A stretch of DNA of 37,947 bases from assembly GCA_001969505.1 (NCBI GenBank), contig LSSK01000834.1:1-37947 (forward strand), in the 5' to 3' direction. The notes below the pieces were generated by a model that saw nothing but the letters and a program-made list of their open reading frames with translations, had not been told where the DNA came from and ran no database searches. Shown here piece by piece: positions 9,676-19,094 of the stretch. Each line of letters opens with the position of its first letter. Positions within the stretch are counted from its first letter, which is position 1. The position numbers and the translations under genes are program-made. The stretch comes from Zancudomyces culisetae. Its lineage: Eukaryota; Kickxellomycota; Harpellomycetes; Harpellales; Legeriomycetaceae.

Positions 9676-12600
9676 CTAAAATATAAAACTAGATACCAAA
9701 CCACAACCATCGAGGTTTTGTTCGTTGCCACCAGCTTTATCATCTTTCTTCTCTGTTTGAGCATTTCCGTTGTTATTACGCACGTTTTGATCCTCCCCGG
9801 TGCAGCTAATATAAAAACACGTGTTCAGTATTTGCGAACTGTTGATTTTTTTGTTCAAAAATTCGCTGTTGGAAAAATAATACTTTTGCTCGCCGTTTTT
9901 TGTATCCTGGGTGGATTTATCCGCATTATTTCCATTTTTAGTGTCAGGTTTATTTAGCCCTGGTTGCGAGCTGGGCTTAAAAGTATGCTCGTTTCTTACC
10001 ACTATCTCATTGCTTGTGGTTGAAACACCGCCATTGTCTTTAGTATTCATCCTGTTATTAGAGTTGTTTCCAGCAAGGTTGGAGTTTGTGATGTCTGGGT
10101 GATAATAGAATGACTTTCCAATTTGAAACATCATTAGTTTTTTATTCAATACTGTAGTGCCCGAAGGAGATTGCTTCTCGTTTTCATTATTTTTGCCACC
10201 AGTAAAAGAACCATTTGAGCTATTGTTAGGTGGAGTGGAGGCAGTATGGTCATTTTTGGTAGTAGACTCGTTACCCCCTGCACCTATATCCATTGGGAGT
10301 ATGTTCGGTATGTCATTAATTGGGGTAGTCGGGGTAGTAGGTGAATTGTTTATTGTTGTAGATGAAACGCTTGACCCAGTGTTTCCGCCATTGCCGCCAT
10401 TGCCGCTCTCGCTCTTCAAAAACTCTTGTTTATCAAATGTCGAAAACATTTTGTGGTTTCTGCTAAACTTGTTCTTTTTCTTTATAGTCACATTTATCAA
10501 ACTTTTGACATTTGTAGCTAGGGGTGAGAACTTCAGAAACAACGATTGTAGCTGTGGAACGTAACAATATGAGTAGTTTAGCTTTGGACCTTCTTTGGTC
10601 CTTACGACAATCTGCAGTGGCGAATTTCCGTAGTGGTAGTGTGGTACATATATGGCGAGAGAATAAGAACCAATGTGCTCATTCACAAAGCCCATAATCT
10701 TGTTTTCGACAGCTGCCCCTCTTTTCCGTTCACTCCTTTTTCCTCGAGTACCACTGTTATTGCGAGCCTTTTCATTGGGGAAATCGCTATTGTGTTTTTC
10801 TGAGTCGTTTAGATCAGCTGATCGAACGTTATGAAGTGCAGGTGTAGACGAAGACATTGATGGTGATGGTAAAGAATACAACTGCGGGGGCTTATTATCA
10901 TTTGTCAGCCCAAGTGCATTTGGGCGAGTATCTTTAAGTGCACCATCAAATGTATCTGCTTTTTTTTTGTCGTTGTCGCCACCAGTACCACTAAAGTATA
11001 ATCGCCCAAGTTCGATTGGTCTGTACATGCTCTTGCTTTTCATACTCAACTTTTTAACACCATCACTACTCTTTTCTATTATCTTGTTTGTTATGCGAGT
11101 GTTTATATACCTCATCTTCCCCCCCTTCTTTTCACCCCGATCGTCATCCACGTTACCTGCTTGCTCTTCATTATAGTTATCATCGCTTTCCCCACCAACA
11201 ACAATACCGTGCTCATCGTCTTCAGGAATGTCTCTATCACTATCACTTCCACTACTGTTGTTATCCTGGTTTCCGCCATTCCCAGCATCACCGTCTTGAT
11301 ATTCCAAAGTACCCCTGGGTTTACCATCCACAAGGTCTCTGCGGTTTTCTGTTTTGGCTAGTATTAACTGAGAGGTAGAGTTGGGTTCCAGATCCCCCCC
11401 GCCATCACTACTGCCCCCACTGCTTCCACTGCTTCCGCTAATTCTCATAACTTTTTCTCTTATTCTTTCGGGTGTTTTAAGACTGAAATCGAGGCTTGGT
11501 AATCTGAATCGCCATTGACTGCCTCCATCCCTAGTTGAAACTTCATCTCCAGAAGAATTCGATATCAAAGATCGACAATAGTCAGTACGGGTCTCTGTGT
11601 TGTGGCTACTGGCTCTGTCGCTAGAGCCATCACTATTTATAGTAATACTGTCACTGTATCTGTTACTTCTTTCATTTTCTCCACCCCCAGTACCACTTCC
11701 TCCAGTATAAATATTTATCACAGAGTTAAACCCTCGTCTGCCAATTCTATTCAAATATTTGAGATTTCCCGAAAACATTGATCTACCCAGCTCTACTGAG
11801 CCTTCTTTCAGTGATTTTCTGGTCGGAACCAATGAATACATCCAGGACCCACTTTTGGCCAACGCTGTGCCCGCATTATTGTCACCACTGCCCCCATTCA
11901 CTCCATTCCTATTTCCATTGGCAATGTCAGAATTTCCAAATCCAAATCCCATACCATGTTCCATTCCGTTACTATTATACATTTGCAATTTTCTACACTC
12001 TCGGTTAGATACTGTTACCCTAAAGGTAAACCTTTTCTTCTTATATCGGAACTTTGTTTTATTCAACTCAATACACTGCCTCATTCGCGTGATATATGGT
12101 CTGATAATTGCTTCCAACACCCTACCTCCATTGTTTAAAGTGATAAGGTCTCGTTGGTAATTTTTATTGAGTCTTCCCATCTTTTTTGGCCGGTTTCTCA
12201 TCCCGATAACTTTATTTTTATCATATTTATCCAAACCCTCTCCGTGCCGGATACTCGATCTAGATGCTACCGAAAAATCTTCTCCGTTCCAGTAGTCCCC
12301 AAAATCATTATCATTAAATGGATTGTAGTTCCATAATGTAAACCCTAAACACGTATTTTCCATAGCCTTCATCAAACTATCCATCATGATAATCTGGTAT
12401 TTGTAATCATCTGTCTTATATGCTGCCCTTCCATTAATATCCATTGGTATTCCGCATTCACCTATTATTGTAGGCGTTTCGCCAACATGGATAAGCCCGC
12501 GCCTTCTTACCAGGTCCAACTGCTTTGTATAGTTTGATACGGCACCCTTTTTCCCAAAATAAACATGTTTAATAATATTAATGCTGTTTTGCAGCTCCAA

Positions 12601-14289
12601 TACGTTATATGAAATTTTTCCCTCAAACTTTTTGTTGAACAGGCTGTACAAGTCATACCAATGAGGAGCATACGCTACGTTCCCCCCTAATTCACCTCCT
12701 TCAAAGGTCGGGGGAACAGTATTCGGCTGTGGCTCGAGAAATATTATCCATTTATTGCATACATTATTTATAGCATCATAATATTTCAGCAAAAATTCCT
12801 TATACAGTTTATTGAAGCTTACTGGCTCGTGCGTAGTTGGATCCTTGTAGAAATAGTCTTCTTTAAGTAATACCGCAGTACCATTCTCATCTCGTCCCCA
12901 CACACCATGACGCTTCCATATACACTCAACTCCATCCTTCCACGCTCTTAAATTGTTTTTGTTTATATTGACAAACCGCTCAAACCTAGATGGTTTTGGC
13001 CACCACGGTTTGTACACCCTTATCCTCGTATCTTCACCATCACCCAATGTAAATTGTTCAAGCGGAGTCGGAGACTCTCCCAGCAAAAGATGCTTTTTAC
13101 CATCATATCGTCTCAGTGTTTTCATCCCGAGATATCCAGACTCTGGCTCATTCATCGCCTCAAATCCCACAACTGCCTTACAGTTTTTAATATTTTTAGC
13201 AAGATTTTGATAGCATCTTATATAGCATCCCTGCAAAAAATCCTGTATGTTCACCCCGTCAATCTTAGCCTTGGGAGCAAATATTTTCCCGCCAAAAAAC
13301 ACCGTGAACATGGTTGATGTGGCTAACTTTGTCGCATTCGTCACCCACATCATTTTTGGCGCGCTTTCCTCCTCGGTTCTGGCTTCGCAATGCACAAGCG
13401 CTGCACCAGTATCTTTAAAGTTTCTCATCTCCAATCCAGCTACCTCAAGTGTCCATCCAGGCGCACCACTGCCCCCACAGTATCTGCTCCACATATCCTG
13501 ATGCGGATCGATAATACACTTGAGACCCTCATTGTGCATTATCTTTAGTAGACCTTTTAGATATGCTATGTATTTTTTGTCATATATCCCCGGGCCCTCA
13601 TGTTCCAATGCCTCCCAGGGAACTATTAGCCTTACAAACACCAATCCCCACGATTTTAATCTTCGAAAATGCAACGCGGCCTCTTCTAGCTTGAAAGGCC
13701 TATTTACAAATGAAACACTCCTATGGTCGTAAAAGCCATTTAACTCATGGGAAGCCCTTCCAAAACCACCGTCTCCAACAAATACACCATTTTCATATTC
13801 ATTCTTGTCTTCTTTAGGTGAGTATGGCAGTTTACAATGTCCACCAACGTTTATTCCTCTTATATACACTTTTCTTCCCTTAAAGTCGATAAAATCTCGA
13901 TTAGAAATACCAAGCCCTTGAATATCAGATAAATCCTGTGCCTCATTCCGACTGTTTGCTATTTTTTTGAATTTATCTACTATGTACTTTGACTCGCCCT
14001 TAGTGAATTCAAATATCGCAATCTTTGAGTTTTCAGGACTACTCTCAATAACTCGAGTAGTGTTGGCAGGATCGTCAGCCCCTTCTTGCACCTTACTCGT
14101 CCCAAAAGACTCTGGTACTGCATCTTTTAGAGCCGCTGTTGTCGCTGTTCCTGCTACCATTGTTGTAGTCATTGGTTCTGTGGTTGTCGTTGTCGCTAAC
14201 GCTTGACCATCAGTGATTTCTGTCGCTGTTTGCAAGGTATATTCGTCCAGTTTTATTAGCGTGCCTGGTAATGCTTCGGTTTGTAGCAT
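9676..14289 (-). CDS. GH5 family glucosidase, Egh1/EGCrP2 (steryl-beta-glucosidase) type, greatly extended
   Basis: Predicted retaining beta-glycosidase of 1537 residues in one exon. Its relatives, fungal Egh1/EGCrP2 (GH5 subfamily 12), hydrolyse ergosteryl beta-glucoside, and related members hydrolyse glucosylceramide. The barrel covers roughly residues 125-690. It opens with GRKVYIRGINVGGHCKLP, and LKCIIDPHQDMWSRYCGGSGAPGW forms a conserved strand. The acid/base is E381 in FEAMNEPESGY and the nucleophile is E611 in IIGECGIPMD. TLWNYNPFNDNDFGDYWNGED follows, as in the family. A C-terminal beta-sandwich begins near 740 (FTFRVTVS), is interrupted by about 400 residues of Gly/Ser/Asn/Asp-rich sequence, and resumes near 1196 (VNEHIGSYSLAIYVPHYHYG). 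A second Asn/Thr-rich tail carries MFQIGKSFYYHPDI. Family members are usually about 750-900 residues, so this one is nearly doubled. There is no signal peptide; the N terminus is Thr/Ala-rich. Sterol versus ceramide specificity is inferred only. Confidence 0.88.
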   Translation of the reverse strand: MLQTEALPGTLIKLDEYTLQTATEITDGQALATTTTTEPMTTTMVAGTATTAALKDAVPESFGTSKVQEGADDPANTTRVIESSPENSKIAIFEFTKGESKYIVDKFKKIANSRNEAQDLSDIQGLGISNRDFIDFKGRKVYIRGINVGGHCKLPYSPKEDKNEYENGVFVGDGGFGRASHELNGFYDHRSVSFVNRPFKLEEAALHFRRLKSWGLVFVRLIVPWEALEHEGPGIYDKKYIAYLKGLLKIMHNEGLKCIIDPHQDMWSRYCGGSGAPGWTLEVAGLEMRNFKDTGAALVHCEARTEEESAPKMMWVTNATKLATSTMFTVFFGGKIFAPKAKIDGVNIQDFLQGCYIRCYQNLAKNIKNCKAVVGFEAMNEPESGYLGMKTLRRYDGKKHLLLGESPTPLEQFTLGDGEDTRIRVYKPWWPKPSRFERFVNINKNNLRAWKDGVECIWKRHGVWGRDENGTAVLLKEDYFYKDPTTHEPVSFNKLYKEFLLKYYDAINNVCNKWIIFLEPQPNTVPPTFEGGELGGNVAYAPHWYDLYSLFNKKFEGKISYNVLELQNSINIIKHVYFGKKGAVSNYTKQLDLVRRRGLIHVGETPTIIGECGIPMDINGRAAYKTDDYKYQIIMMDSLMKAMENTCLGFTLWNYNPFNDNDFGDYWNGEDFSVASRSSIRHGEGLDKYDKNKVIGMRNRPKKMGRLNKNYQRDLITLNNGGRVLEAIIRPYITRMRQCIELNKTKFRYKKKRFTFRVTVSNRECRKLQMYNSNGMEHGMGFGFGNSDIANGNRNGVNGGSGDNNAGTALAKSGSWMYSLVPTRKSLKEGSVELGRSMFSGNLKYLNRIGRRGFNSVINIYTGGSGTGGGENERSNRYSDSITINSDGSSDRASSHNTETRTDYCRSLISNSSGDEVSTRDGGSQWRFRLPSLDFSLKTPERIREKVMRISGSSGSSGGSSDGGGDLEPNSTSQLILAKTENRRDLVDGKPRGTLEYQDGDAGNGGNQDNNSSGSDSDRDIPEDDEHGIVVGGESDDNYNEEQAGNVDDDRGEKKGGKMRYINTRITNKIIEKSSDGVKKLSMKSKSMYRPIELGRLYFSGTGGDNDKKKADTFDGALKDTRPNALGLTNDNKPPQLYSLPSPSMSSSTPALHNVRSADLNDSEKHNSDFPNEKARNNSGTRGKRSERKRGAAVENKIMGFVNEHIGSYSLAIYVPHYHYGNSPLQIVVRTKEGPKLNYSYCYVPQLQSLFLKFSPLATNVKSLINVTIKKKNKFSRNHKMFSTFDKQEFLKSESGNGGNGGNTGSSVSSTTINNSPTTPTTPINDIPNILPMDIGAGGNESTTKNDHTASTPPNNSSNGSFTGGKNNENEKQSPSGTTVLNKKLMMFQIGKSFYYHPDITNSNLAGNNSNNRMNTKDNGGVSTTSNEIVVRNEHTFKPSSQPGLNKPDTKNGNNADKSTQDTKNGEQKYYFSNSEFLNKKINSSQILNTCFYISCTGEDQNVRNNNGNAQTEKKDDKAGGNEQNLDGCGLVSSFIF

Positions 14290-17040
14290 TTTATTCTCGT
14301 TTCTGTATCAGAGAAAAAAGACGATTCCAATATACTGTACAAATTCAAGTGCGTATATTCGTGTCCAGTAGGTACAAATTCCAAGTAGTTTTTTCGAGTG
14401 TATCGTATTTTATCTTTTGCTAGCATTAATTTGCCAATAACAACTATGTCCTGTATTGCTTCGTGTTTTCGATATTTGCAGCGTTGATGCACCAAAAATA
14501 CCTGTGTACCTAAACTCGACAGTTAAGGTTGAGCACGAACAATTTATACGATATGTTCCTTTTATGTTTTTGTACTTGTACACTCACTATTTCTTTTATT
14601 AGTAAGTTCGAATGGTATAAACCCAAGCAAAATACACTTTATTGTACCTTTTTTATTATTTTCTCTAGGGAAAGAGTCAACTAATATAGAGCTTTACTTT
14701 CAAAAAAGGGTGATCGGTAAATTATATGAACCCTGTCCCTCTTAAACTCAAAATGGTTTTGGTTCGTTTCAGTAAAGAAATTGTTGGAAAAATCAGAATA
14801 CTAAAACCAAGCTAAGACTTATATATTGATGTGTCACGTTTGCATCTTTGGCTTTCGTATTCATGAATTTTAACATCAGGTATGCTTTATTTCTTCATCC
14901 AATGCGAAATAGGAAAAGAAATAACAATATTTGTAAACAAAATATTTTATGCACTATTTTTTAACCCGCCACACATGAGAATAGTGTAAAGCAGATGAAA
15001 CAAATCACGTTTGTAGATTTGTGCATGCTCTACGATAGCGCCAACCGCCTTTTTTTTTATTGCCTATCTATTTTTGCGTTTGTTTTTGGAACACATTCTT
15101 TGTGGTGGTAGTGTAGCCATTAGCAGTAGCCACAATGCTAGCGTTTTTCAAGTTAAACTGGACTAACGTAAAGCCACCATCTACAACCCGCGCTAATGGA
15201 TTACACCATTAATTCCCATCATGCTTCGTTCCTGTTCTTAATATCTCCAGCTCCCCGTCTTCTTTTCTTTCTGTCATATATCCAGTAACCTTCCACATTA
15301 TGTTACATCCTTCCTCCATTTCCCCCCTTTTTTTTTGTAATTTCTCTTCCCCAACCCCCCTTTTTTTTGCAAATTATTTTCCCACATTTCTGCAAGGATT
15401 TAATTGGATTGTACCATGCTTTCAATTAAGTAAACCTAAAGCGCTTAGTTAACAAGCACCACAAACCTATGTGGCAATCAACACCAGACGATTACGAATG
15501 TATCTAAATGAACGAATTAAAAACACATTTTATCATTCATACTAGACTTTGCCAGCAAAAGCAAGCCTGAGTATACTTTGCTTTATTTGGTGCTACTTTT
15601 TGCTCTTTTGTAAAAATGTATTATGGCATTTTTAATGTTATTCCTTTTTTTCCTTACAGAGCCAATGTTGGTGCATCGGAAATTATAAATACATAAATAA
15701 TGTTAGCAGTGGTCACAAATGAAACTAATACAAATAAGTTGAATTAGTAAAGGAAATAAACAAATGACCCAGAGGATTTCATCTTGGTAAACTGACCCAT
15801 ATAAAACAAAGTTCCCTCCTATAATGTTACTTATTACAGTATGGGTTCTATAGTGAACGGCATATACATGAAAAAATCCAAAAACAATGACCGTAAATAG
15901 TCGGATATATTGTATATGATGCTCTTGAAACCTGATACTTGGGGGAAGAAGAGAGGAGTTATTCGATAGTGTTCTGTTCGCCACGGAGCTAGGTTATCAT
16001 TGTGTAGCGTTAGCTTTAAATTCCAAGTGGCCTTCAACTTTCTCAAACTATTTTCTCCGTATTAGCTCTTCGATTTTTTCAAATGTTGGGAGTTATCGCC
16101 GTTATTTGGATTTGCACAACCCAATACTTGATTATTATTTCCATGCGGCATTTCATCGTTTTATTTGTCACGCTTAAAAACGTAAAAAAATAATAATGTT
16201 ATACTGAATAGTATCTGCTTTGACATGAACAGTGAATGAATACGTACATATCCTTCATTCCATCCCCCTACGAGTGTTTTAGCTCTTCTTTTTTATTGCC
16301 AAAAAGTTTCTGCCAAAGCAGCCATCGAGCACAGCCAATATATGATAAACCAAATACAAAACGGCTGTAATCGGTATCAAGGCAAGCGGGATAAAATACA
16401 AGAGTAAAGGTTTTTTTTTGGCTTGAGTTTGGATTTCTTAAAATAAGAGATAACGCGCAAAAAAGGAGCGAGAAATGGAAGGAACGATAAGAGAAACCAG
16501 CAAACCCAAAGCGGATCATTGAGCATAACTAATAATTTTGTTGCAATTGTGAGCCACAATGCTTATTGTATTTGGTTTGAGGATTAATGCGAAACTGGCC
16601 ACAACGAATTGTGCTGAAAGAATATAAAATGGCCGTATTAGTGAACCCATTGTTCTCATTTTTTTGGTTTCCTTCGTTCTTTCGTTCTCTCGTATTTCTG
16701 TCTTTTTTTAATTTGTAGTTCAGGATGATATTTTTGTAATTACTGGAAGTATGTGTACGATAGAAAATGTTCCTAGGTAGTATCGTAAAGAAACAAATGT
16801 CAGCTAGTGTTGGATTGCCTCGCTATATTTTAAATTTACTTTCAGCAAAAAATATAGCTTCCTTCACTTTTATCTCCAAAAAGAAAACAGATAATATTTT
16901 ATATTATAAGCCAAAAGTAAAATCGATTAGTAAAAGAAACAGTTTGAAACTGAGAAGATTCTGCCAAAGCACGGCTTACCAATTGAGCTAATAGAGAACG
17001 AACTTGTATTTATTGCACTCCAACCCGAAATGCGGAAAAT
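14290..17040. other. Long gene-poor intergenic region
   Basis: About 2.75 kb upstream of the GH5 gene. ORFs are short and show no motif. Noted items are two homopolymer junctions of C-run followed by T-run (about 15326-15340 and 15353-15368), and a small inverted repeat TAATGG-ATTACA-CCATTA at 15194-15211. On the minus strand, 16268-16559 holds overlapping hydrophobic ORFs that may be a small unannotated protein but could not be joined convincingly. No RNA gene or transposon is recognised. Confidence 0.5.
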
Positions 17041-17376
17041 ATGGCAAAACTGAATGCATACACGCTGCTCTGTCTGATGTGTGTGTGTTTATCCCTTTTA
17101 ACGGCTTCGATGGTAGGGCTTATCCTTTTTCAAGAGTATTTAAAGCTCTCAACTACAACTACCTTTTATATATGGTTCGTGTGGTTCGTGTATTTGATAG
17201 TGCTTCTCATGGCAAGATATTGCTATCTCTTCCAAAGTAATTATAGCCAATTTAAAAGAATTGAACGTTCTGCAGAAAAGGAAGGTGCATTTCATACTCA
17301 GGAGCGAAAAACGCTCGTGTTTGATATAGCATGTATAGCCAACATTGCTTTACTGATAACGGTCTCCACCACATGA
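17041..17376 (+). CDS. Possible small multi-pass membrane protein
   Basis: I do not recognise this 111-codon ORF. Its amino-acid pattern is nevertheless organised. A hydrophobic segment at about 7-29 (LLCLMCVCLSLLTASMVGLILF) is followed by a second at about 40-64 (FYIWFVWFVYLIVLLMARYCYLF). Then comes a charged loop (YSQFKRIERSAEKEGAFHTQERK) and a third hydrophobic segment at about 91-109. The layout suggests an endomembrane protein with three, or four if incomplete, spans. The abrupt end just after the last hydrophobic stretch could mean a missing exon. It sits alone in a gene-poor stretch, and a chance ORF in AT-rich DNA cannot be excluded. Confidence 0.3.
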   Translation: MAKLNAYTLLCLMCVCLSLLTASMVGLILFQEYLKLSTTTTFYIWFVWFVYLIVLLMARYCYLFQSNYSQFKRIERSAEKEGAFHTQERKTLVFDIACIANIALLITVSTT

Positions 17377-19094
17377 GACGGATATTGAGCTTTATCCTAT
17401 TCCAAAGTACTTGCCGAATATTTCAATTATTTAGCTAATTTTCTGCACTAGTTCATTGAGAACACATATAAAGCATATTTGGAATAAAATTTTGTAATTT
17501 TATACGCCATTGAAACCACAATTAAATAATAAAGAGTACCACCTAATAACCACCAGGAAAGAATTGATGATAAATGACAGAACTTTGTGTGTACACAAAT
17601 GCTACAACACTATAGAGATATGGTGTGGTCGGATTAAGCGAGTTGGCAAAATGACATTTAAGCACAGAACCTTTCATCAATAAAAAGGCGTGGCATCTGC
17701 GCGTATAGAGTTACTCACAGAGCTATTTGAATGGTGGGCTTACACTAGCGCATGGATTGACTCTGGTACAAAGTTAGACTTTGGATGATAATAGGGATAC
17801 TCATTTATGAAATCCCAAGATTATTTTAATTTAAATAGTGAAGGTGAAAGAGAAAGTATTATAAGATGTGAATGCGAAATTTGACCTAGTTTTGCGATTT
17901 TTCAAATAAGCGCTAATAAATTGAATCTGTGTTTACAATACAACAATTAAAATTAGTTGTAAACAGAAAGAAGCATTCAACTTCCAATTGAAAAAAAAGA
18001 AAAAACACAAATGCACACCATTCATCGAATTTCTACTGTGTATGCAAAAAAATAAAAGCAGCAAGAGGATGAAAATATACTTTGATTGCTTTGTATTAAA
18101 CAACTGGATCACCCAGTAATAAATAGATAGACAGTAAAGTTCCAAAGTACATCAAAGCTTGACCCTTTAGAAAACAGACTTAACCGTATATTGTATTAAT
18201 GCAGCTAGTCTCATAACTTTGTTGAATAAAATAGCTATACAAAAAAAATAATAGCAAGAAAAGAGTGGGATTAGTAGCTGATACTGGGGTACTAGGAACA
18301 CACTCACTGGGTAATTACTAGGAAAAAAAATATCAAAGCTCTCTCCTCATTTAGCCAAAACAAATAACAGCATATTTTGAGGGTTGTAGCATGACTACGA
18401 AATATAAAGGGTTCATAAATAAACATATAAAGATAAAACAGTGTCGCAAGCGTTAGCACACAGCAGGCCTATAATCAGTGTGTTTTGGAACTAGTGTACT
18501 GGATACGAAAACCAAATACTTCTAGTGTTTGTGAAAGAGGGAAAAGTCTAAGGTTTGGTAAGACACTTTTGTATCTGGAATGTTCATAAATATAAGCTAT
18601 CAATTGCTATGCTAAACCCATGGGTTTGGGGGTTTTAGGAACATAATAAAAACAAGCGAAATACCTGGTCTTAACCACATCAAAACATATCAAATAGGTA
18701 TAGAAGACATATTTAGAGAGGATTTGTCTGAAAGGTAGTCAAGATCAATACACACGTATACTTTACCCAACGATCCAAGATTGAAAGAGAACGAAAAAGG
18801 TGTAGGAACCAAAAATAAAAAAAAAAGCTTGTAAACGCGGAATTGGAAAAGAGCCTGTTCCTGGCAGTGTCATTTGAGAATTCATTGAGTGCGAGCTGAT
18901 TGTTTGTATTTGAGGCATACAGTGTTACCAATCACTCAGGGGTATCGAGAGATAAACAAAATCGAGTAAAAGGGAACTATCGAAAAACAGTAGAATATAT
19001 TTGTAAATATAAACCATTGGGGATACTATTTTTAATATCCAAGTAACAACAAAAAAAACAAGGCAAGTTAGGCTGCAAAAATAAGTAACAAAGC
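17377..19094. other. Intergenic region upstream of the Polo-like kinase
   Basis: About 1.7 kb of AT-rich sequence with many A-runs. No ORF with recognisable protein features and no RNA gene seen. It should contain the promoter of the kinase gene at 19095. Confidence 0.55.

Noticed and set aside
16940-17005. Minus-strand sequence TAGCTCAATTGGTAAGC, resembling the D-arm and A box of a tRNA
   Set aside because: The following bases do not form an anticodon arm, T-arm or acceptor stem, and the D-stem does not pair properly. Probably chance.
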